Shown here piece after piece: positions 57,200 to 64,000 of a stretch of DNA of 64,000 bases (position 1 is the first letter of the stretch; each line of letters starts with the position of its first letter). The notes beneath the pieces were generated by a model. The model saw only the letters and a program-made list of their open reading frames with translations. It searched no databases and was not told the DNA's origin. This stretch comes from Forficula auricularia. Taxonomy: Eukaryota; Arthropoda; Insecta; Dermaptera; Forficulidae. A program made the position numbers and the translations under genes. The stretch covers positions 124,001 to 188,000 of the forward strand of contig JALMQS010000842.1 of the NCBI GenBank assembly GCA_024734495.1, in the 5' to 3' direction.

Positions 57200-58700
57200 T
57201 TCTACAAATGATGCTCACATTGCAATCACAATCAAATTTATTTATTAATACATATACACTTACACATATTCACAAACGATAGTTTTGCAGGTAGGCTAGG
57301 CTTGTTCCTCTTCTTAAAATTTTATCTTTATCTTATTTTTTATTATTTTTCTTAACTTCATTTTTCGCTCTATTTCTTACTAATGATTAATTGTAATCTT
57401 ATTTTCCCTCGTATTAGAATACTATAATAAGACATGTTTTATATTATTACTCGAATATAAAAGATAAAACCATTAAAATTAATATCTTTTTGGTGAGATG
57501 TTGTCAAACAGAAACGTCGTTTTGATCATCTAGTAGATTTTTTTGAGTTAAGCCATAATATAATTTTTTTTAGTTAAGCCATAATATAAATAAAAATTCG
57601 AAACTAATAGATTATCGTTTTGAGTGATTATGGGTCATACTTCTATTCTAAACACTAGAACATCGAAACATTGGTAGACTATTACAAAATTTGAATTAAT
57701 TTTCTATTCACTGAGAAAAAAATTTATAGATCTTTAATCTGACAATCAAAGTCTTAAACAAAAGATTCTTCACATCCCATATTAAGTGATTTTGAAGTCA
57801 TTTTAAATATAAATATAACTATAGTATAAAATGATCTCACAAATCATTTGATAACGGTTCCAGATTTGGAGGATGAAACTTTGAGAGTGGATGACAACAT
57901 CTTATACTTCCCCATACTGCGTATGGTTAAATAAAGGTCTAATTTTGTCGGTTTTACTCTTATGTCACAACTAACGAAGTATAAACTCAATAATTTGAAT
58001 TAATCAATAAAATTTTATTTCACCTTCAAATTTCGTCTTTTTATTTTTTTGAACATGTCATATTATTAAAAATGTTGGGATGAATGTTTGTATACTTGAA
58101 AACCTTCCATTCCATTTTAATAATTTAATAATTTTTATTAATGTCAAGTTTGTTGGTTCAAAAATATTTTATTTAAATTTTAATAATATTGGTATACTAA
58201 ATAATTTATTTCTAGAAATTTTAATATTAAGGAAAGTTAATTAATATCGATCAAATAAAGACATTATATTATTTTTGTTTAAAGAGTTTTTTTTTATATA
58301 TCCATATAAATCATTTTCCCATTAACCCACATTTCCCTAAATTATTTTTCTTCTATTATTTATTGATTTCTTAATAATAAAAATAATGAATTTCAGGACC
58401 TATTTGTATTTGTAACTAGTTGATCTTTCTTTAGAGTTAACCAAATGGCTTTATTATACCCCTGTTGGGAAACATCATATCAGAATGTAAAAACAAACAT
58501 AATGATTTAGTTTACAACCAAAATCAGCACCGGTATTACAGATGAGAAGACGCCCAAACAACCAAAGCCCCCCAAAATTGAAAAATAAAATCCCAAGTAG
58601 TCAAGTGCTTAATCCAGGAATAAATAATCCATTAAAGCAGTTTCAGAAAATAACATTATAGATTTTTCATAATAAAGTGTTAATGTGTAGCCAGCGTTAG
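57200..58700. other. AT-rich gene-free stretch
   Basis: No repeats or genes were recognised with confidence. A short coding-like piece at 57824-57931 (VPDLEDETLRVDDNILYF) ends in a stop but has no support. 58725-58860 becomes GC-richer with GCGGCCTTAGGCAAG, resembling a small transposon. Confidence 0.4.
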
Positions 58701-59324
58701 GGTCTTAGATAGACATTTCATGACAAAGTGGCGGCCTTAGGCAAGTTTAAATATGCTCCCCTTACGAAATGCCGCCCCCTAGCGTACGTGGCATGTCGGC
58801 GGCCGATTTAAGGGGCCGACCAATTCATGAGAATGCCCTCGCAGCCTAGAAATTAAAAGGCAAAATCTCAATTTGAAAATAGATAATAGTGTGTAAAATT
58901 ATTAAAAGAATAATTTAAGAATAAACAATACAATCGGATCACCGTCTGAATTTGTAAAAGACATATATATACTAAAGTTATTTTTTTTATTTTATTTTAT
59001 TTTATTTACATTTATACGTATATAAGAATTATAAAGAGAAGCTGATTCCTGATGAGGGTGACCAAAGACTAATTTTACTTAATTTTGTTTAAAAAGTCTT
59101 ATGATATGAATTAATGAGAAAAATAAATTATTTTCTATATTATATATATGAGCTGATTGTCTTGCACTGGAGATTGATTCTCAAAACATATTTTTATTTA
59201 AGGTTCCGTTCAAAAGTAAAAAGGGTCCTTTTTAGTGTCTATACCTCTGTCAGAGCTTTGTAGATTGTGTGTGAAATCACGTAAAAAAATAATTTAAATA
59301 AGAAAAAACAATGCCTGAAATGAT

Positions 59325-59502
59325 ATATTGTATACATAGACCGCAGAAATGAGGCGATTTGAAAAATCTATTTAAACTTTAGAAAAATCCCACACTGCCT
59401 ACATTGTATCAGGAAAAATATACGGCTTTTCGCCTTAGCTACCCAGGTATATAATCTCTTTTTCAAAATTGCCTCATTTCTGCTGTCTATGTATATAATT
59501 TA
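59325..59502. repeat. Small fold-back with 38-bp arms
   Basis: ATACATAGACCGCAGAAATG..AGGCGATTT (59330) and AAATTGCCTCATTTCTGCTG..TCTATGTAT (59465) are inverted partners around about 100 bases. Confidence 0.55.
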
Positions 59503-59874
59503 AATAAATGATACATATAGTTTTAATTATAACTTTATTGATTTATAATTTTTTCTATTCGTATTTTTTTAAGATTCCATACCAAAAATGATTAAAACAA
59601 TCCTAAGATTAAGAGCTTGGTTATTTGTCTATTAGCCTGAAAATCCCTGTAACTTCTAAACTTTTTATAATAAAAAAAATACTTAGTTTTTCCCGAATGA
59701 TTCTTTGATTTATTTATATTTTTTGTCTTATCCATCCAGCACTAATGTGATCTAATATAACTTTTTATTTCTAATCTAACTTCATAATAATTACTAAATG
59801 AATATTAAAAACTATTGGTGGAGATTTGATAGAGATACAGGCCAAGAATATAACAATGAAAAAAAAGAATCCCG

Positions 59875-60195
59875 AATAAAATAATTTATCGGAACGCCAT
59901 TTCCCATCTTTTGAAAACCAACATTTCGGATGATCTCCCTCCTTCTTCAGAGTTTAAAAGAGTCAATGAAGAAAGCTTGTGACCACCCTATTATTTTATT
60001 CTTTAACAGTGCTTTGAAGTTAATGGCAAATATAACACCAAACGTCCACTATTAAAGGAGATAAGCAGGACGTGTTTACAAGCTTCCTTAATTGACACTT
60101 TTCAACTCTGAAGAAGGAGAGAAGATCCTCCAAAACCGGCTTTTAAAATATTGAAAATGACATTCCAATAAATCATTTTTTTCTTATTTTGTTCT
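59875..60195. mobile_element. Diverged fold-back with hammerhead-like motifs in both arms
   Basis: Arms about 59875-59990 and 60075-60190 are inverted and considerably diverged. Minus strand, left arm: CTGAAGA-A-GGA..TCC-GAA-ATGTT. Plus strand, right arm: CTGAAGA (60108-60114)..CCTCC-AAA-ACCGG, where GAA is mutated. Changes from ACGTC to ATGTT fit CpG decay of an old copy. Confidence 0.6.
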
Positions 60196-60585
60196 TTCCA
60201 GTGATAAATAATTTATCTACCATCTCGTCTTCAAGAAATTATTTTTAATATTAACTATTATTTTACCAAATGCAGATTAAACCAGTCCCACGGGCTAAAT
60301 AAAAAAAAAATTAAAATTTCTATTTAAGTTTAAGTACATTAAGTTTCGCCCTTCATTTCTTCTGCATCAGTTTTTTATAGCTAGATGTTTTGTTGGTGTT
60401 TTTAGGTGAACTTCAACCCGAATCCCCACGCTTTGTAATCTAGTTTACAATTCCCCTGACTAAGGGGACTTTGAAAATGTTATTATGGAAGAATGATATG
60501 GTTTAATTATACAATAAATATCTTGAGAAGGATAATCAAAAATATTACGAAAAAACAAAATTTATACATTGGAAGTTTTTTTGCC

Positions 60586-60697
60586 AAGGGTAGCAGAATT
60601 TTTATATATTGAATGAGACAACAAAAGAGTGTGTCTTCGTTATAAATAAAATTTATAATTACAGCAGAAGACACAACTCTTTCATTGTCTCATTCAA
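60586..60697 (-). mobile_element. Fold-back family FB, copy 4 (internally deleted, reverse)
   Basis: GAGACAACAAAAGAGTGTGT and its inverted partner ACACAACTCTTTCATTGTCT remain, with TTCAGCAGAAG-type inner sequence but without the ribozyme core. The left flank TGCCAAGGGTAGCAGAATTT is the reverse complement of the right extension of copies 1 and 2, which sets the orientation. Confidence 0.6.
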
Positions 60698-60892
60698 AAA
60701 TTATTCATTTGAATACCATTAGGACATAAAAACCTAACATAAAAAACAATCTAAAATCTATGGCTCTTTCTATGCCGCTCTATATGGTGGCGCCCTACCA
60801 CGGCGCTTTTATTACTTTACACTCACTCACCCCTTTATAATATATATTGAACAAATTTATTAAAAATACTATATACATATATATCTACTAGG

Positions 60893-62037
60893 TCAAGAGT
60901 GGCCAACCTTTTCAGCAGGCAGGCCAAATTTCAGGCATAATATTTCCTTTTGGGTCACGAACCTATATTTTTTTTAAACCAAACAAGCAAGCGTGGTACA
61001 GTTGCGACCACATCGTGGTGTCCCAGTAGGTGAGATCATGATCAAACAAACACTTGCCTGGTCTAATGTAAAGTAAAAAACAAACAAACAAACAAACAGG
61101 AAATAGGTATAATTATTTATTTTTTTGAAGAAAATAAAACAAAACTGAGAATTACGGTAGTTGTTACACCATATGAGTTTTCTTAGGATTTTTTTGAAAT
61201 TTAGATACATTATTATTTAAATACTTCTGCATCGATTGGTGGCAAAAAGAAATTTATGAACAATATAGTTCTGGAGATATTAAATTCCAAAGATAGAGGT
61301 TTTTAGACTCTTATATATTGCACTATACGGGATATCGGATAGTTTACATACATATTTAATTATAATTAAGAAACTCTTCTTATCATTGTTATAAAAAACT
61401 AAATAACATTAAACAATAACTAATACATTTTTTATGCAAATTTTAATTCATAGTTACAACAGAGTTTCTGAGGTAATAATTAATAAATAATGAAAAATGT
61501 ATAATGAAAAATTCACACTAAAAACAAGCTGGCAAAACGCATTTATTTAACCTTATGAGTGGGTTAACTTTAGTAATTTGTTGACGTTTTTCGCTTCAGC
61601 CATTGTCGCAACAGCTTTTAATCGCTTATTAAGAACTTTTTGTTTTATAATGTACTTTATCTGAAATTTCTATTATAAAATATATACAAACTCGGACAGT
61701 GTTGTCAGATTTGTCAAACTAGCACGGGATTGGCTAGAATTGGTACATAAACAGCAAAAAGTTTTGGCCTTATGAATTATGAATCCTTATTGTCTGTTCA
61801 ATATACTCTAGCATTAACTTTTTGCTAGTATTATCGCGAAACAACTACCTTAAACATATTTATTAGATAATTTAAAAATATTTAAAAGTGAGACATCTGA
61901 CTTTGTTTTGCAGAGTTAAGTGGATCAAAATTGATCTCGACTGATGTTGTTGCTACACGGAAACAGTTTTCTAAATGAACATCAGTAATTCGTGTTCTCA
62001 GTTGTGATTTGATGTGCTTCATACTGGTGAAAAAATA
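60893..62037 (-). mobile_element. hAT transposon relic with transposase C-terminus
   Basis: Minus strand 62037-61882 reads YFFTSMKHIKSQLRTRITD, then VHLENCFRVATTSVEI, and ends in a stop. This is the signature end of BED-type hAT transposases (FSxMKxIKSxLRxRLTDxHL). A hAT-like terminus (AGAGTGGCCAACCTTTTC, about 60898) lies downstream on that strand. The coding start is interrupted at 62047 by another hAT-like end, CAGTGGTTACTAACC. The interior between is AT-rich and holds an (CAAA)n run at 61079. Confidence 0.55.
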
Positions 62038-62451
62038 TATACTAGTTCAGTGGTTACTAACCTAAGGGTATTTACCCCAATGGGGATAAAATAGCTACTT
62101 GAAGGGGAGAATCAGACTAATTAATTAATTGAAGGTAACGGATTAAATTTTTCCGCTTCGGAGCGATGCGAGATGTTTCAGGGCCGGCCGGTCGCACGCG
62201 GTGGCTCACTCATTTGAGGTTTGTCTAGATATAGACTTACCATAATATTATTTTCTCAAACTGGGACAATTTCGAGAGTTTGTTCGAAATAAAAAAATGA
62301 GCAACTTCTATATGATTTTACAAATGGAGAATTATATTAAGCAAAGTATTTATGATTCAAAAAGTTGGCTTTTTTGTGAAGTAGTTAATAAGAAAAACAA
62401 TAAAGTAGTAATGATTTTTAATTTCTCTTCACTGAGCTAAACTATTAATAT

Positions 62452-62900
62452 ATATACAGGGTGATTCACGGTCGATGGCACGTTGGACATTTATGGAAGA
62501 CGGAACGCAGGATTTTTCTGAAAATTTAGCACCTTACATTTTCTTACCTGTTATATCAATCTATAATATTTTCAGCATTGCGACGTTTCGGCTTCCATCG
62601 AAAAGTCGTAGCAACTTTATTTTTTTAAATGGAACACCCCGTATATTAACACATTTTTAGAAGCCGCCCTTTTATTAAAATACTTTTTTGTTAATATTGT
62701 CCTATACATATCTCTATTGGTTTTCGAGATAAAAAATAATTTGTGTTAAATATGGCCCAAAACATGGCCCCAATTAAACTTAAATAAATTAGTGCTCTCA
62801 ATTCATGAAAAGTTGATATTTTGGTTGTAGTCTAGACACATCCGAAGTATTTAATTTAAGTCGAAAAATCGACTCCATATTATACAGGGCGTAGTAAAAT
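62452..62900. repeat. Repeat with ACAGGG ends
   Basis: Starts TACAGGGTGATTCACGGTC and ends near TATACAGGGCGTAGTAAAAT, with a CGACTTTTCGATGGAAGCCG-type segment (minus strand) inside. Typical dispersed-element style, family not recognised. Directly abuts the LINE at 62905. Confidence 0.4.
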
Positions 62901-62904
62901 TACT

Positions 62905-64000
62905 ATTATTACTAGAATCACTAGCATCCTATTTCGCAACTAACTCCACTTTAGATGACAAAGGGCTTAACCCGCCCACTTATACCCCCCAAACCAACCT
63001 CATGGGCAAAATAATTTTCAGGCCCCAAATAATCATAAAAGCCATTAATAAATTAAATTCCAAATCCGCCGCTGGCCCGGATAACATCCCACCAATTCTC
63101 ATTAAAAAATGCGCCCCTGAACTTGCCCCTATCTTATCCAAGCTATTCCAACTCTCTTACGAGTCGGGCATATTCCCCAAAAGCTGGAAAATAGCCAGAG
63201 TCACACCTATTCCTAAAAAAGGAGACACATCACAAATCTCTAATTACAGGCCTATCTCGATCACCTCTGTTCTTTCCAAATTAATGGAATTAGTCATAAA
63301 CCAACACGTCCTTCATCACTTAGAAAACAATAAATTAATTCACGATAGGCAATATGGATTCAGACAAAATCGTTCCACAGGCGACATCTTAACCTATGTC
63401 ACCCACACCTTGAACAATACTCTAGAGGCCGGAAAAGAAACCCTCGCTGTAGCCCTTGATATCTCCAAAGCTTTTGACCAGGTTTGGCACAAAAATCTTC
63501 TTGCCAAACTGCCAGCCTTTTGGATTCACACCAACACTTCGCAAATGGATAGAAAGCTTTCTGACAAACCGAAGTATAAAAGTTGTGGTGGATGGAACAT
63601 CATCTGAATCGTTCTCCACAAACTCTGGTGTTCCCCAAGGCTCTGTAATCTCCTCCACACTCTTCCTTATTTATATAAACGACCTTATTGATCAAACGGC
63701 AAACCCCACTCATTGTTACGCCGACGATAGCACTCTACACGGCAAACCCTCTCTCCCGAATAATCGAATCAATATTGCCTCCTCAATTACTCTCGACCTA
63801 GACAAACTGAATAAATGGGGCTCTCAAACTTTAGTTAACTTTAATTCAAATAAGACTCAATGTTGTCTAATTTCTAGGCGCGAAAATAGAGATTTCCCTG
63901 ATATTCACTTCGATTCGAATACCCTGAAAATGTGTGACAGCCTATCCATGTTGGGCGTCTCTGTCGCATCTGACCTGACATGGAATGAACACATCTCCTC
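62905..64000 (+). mobile_element. Jockey-like LINE reverse transcriptase, 5'-truncated, one frameshift, runs off window
   Basis: Open coding from about 62905 (ESLASYFATN) through SAAGPDNIPPILIKKC, WKIARVTPIPKKGD, NYRPISITSVLSKLME, YGFRQNRSTGD and ALDISKAFDQVWH. Near 63518-63522 one extra T in a TTTT run shifts the frame. The + 1 frame then continues with SGVPQGSVIS, FLIYINDL and the catalytic YADD box (63718-63729), and stays open to the window edge. These are the ordered motifs of a non-LTR reverse transcriptase. The 5' end, including the endonuclease, is absent; sequence upstream is an unrelated repeat, so this is a 5'-truncated or disrupted copy. Confidence 0.9.

Noticed and set aside
57824..57931. 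Coding-like fragment containing VPDLEDETLRVDD
   Set aside because: No acceptor, no recognised family, and only 35 codons; not enough to call a feature on its own.
15316..60697. A CRISPR-like or prokaryotic origin for the repeated palindromes
   Set aside because: Repeats are dispersed singly in introns of spliced eukaryotic genes, with no arrays or spacers.

Overview
The window looks like nuclear DNA of an arthropod, most likely an insect. It is very AT-rich, its genes are intron-rich with ordinary GT-AG junctions, and about two thirds of it is repeats. There is no prokaryotic architecture. Four protein genes can be rebuilt from spliced exons.

Layout. (1) 25-20748, + strand: the 3' three quarters of a timeless/timeout (TIMELESS, Tim-2) gene in 25 exons; its 5' part lies outside the window. 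Its 8.5 kb intron (4202-12678) holds a complete single-exon gene on the opposite strand, 6910-8907, for a leucine-rich-repeat single-pass membrane protein. (2) 20804-25048, - strand: eIF3g in two coding exons, tail to tail with timeout (55 bases between the stop codons). (3) 26748-42904, + strand: CHERP (SURP, CID, RS-like and G-patch regions), head to head with eIF3g across 1.7 kb that contains a roughly 1 kb hAT-like element. CHERP is interrupted by a 100-N assembly gap (31639-31738). Its middle exon(s) are missing, and an unrelated, unidentified coding segment with a frameshift follows the gap. (4) 42905-64000: no complete gene, only transposon relics. These include two hAT transposase C-termini, several non-autonomous elements with terminal inverted repeats (TIRs), a 120-bp tandem repeat, a GC-rich block of unknown origin (52.73-54.2 kb), and at the right edge a Jockey-like LINE reverse transcriptase with one frameshift that runs off the window.

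The most notable signal is a group of fold-back (long inverted repeat) elements scattered through introns and intergenic DNA. Nearly all carry the same small architecture: complementary flanks (helix I), a CUGANGA core, a hairpin (helix II), GAA, a tiny self-complementary helix III, then an NUH cleavage-type triplet. That is a minimal type I hammerhead ribozyme layout. Hammerheads of this kind are known from Penelope-like retroelements, so these are best read as non-autonomous Penelope-related fold-backs. At least ten sites are visible. The best (35586-35636) has a perfect 8-bp helix I and all core residues except one extra nucleotide before helix II. Because the arms are inverted, transcription from either side yields one sense ribozyme.

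Nothing suggests that the four genes act in one pathway. Timeout acts in replication-fork protection, eIF3g in translation initiation and CHERP in pre-mRNA splicing; they are neighbouring housekeeping genes separated and expanded by repeats.
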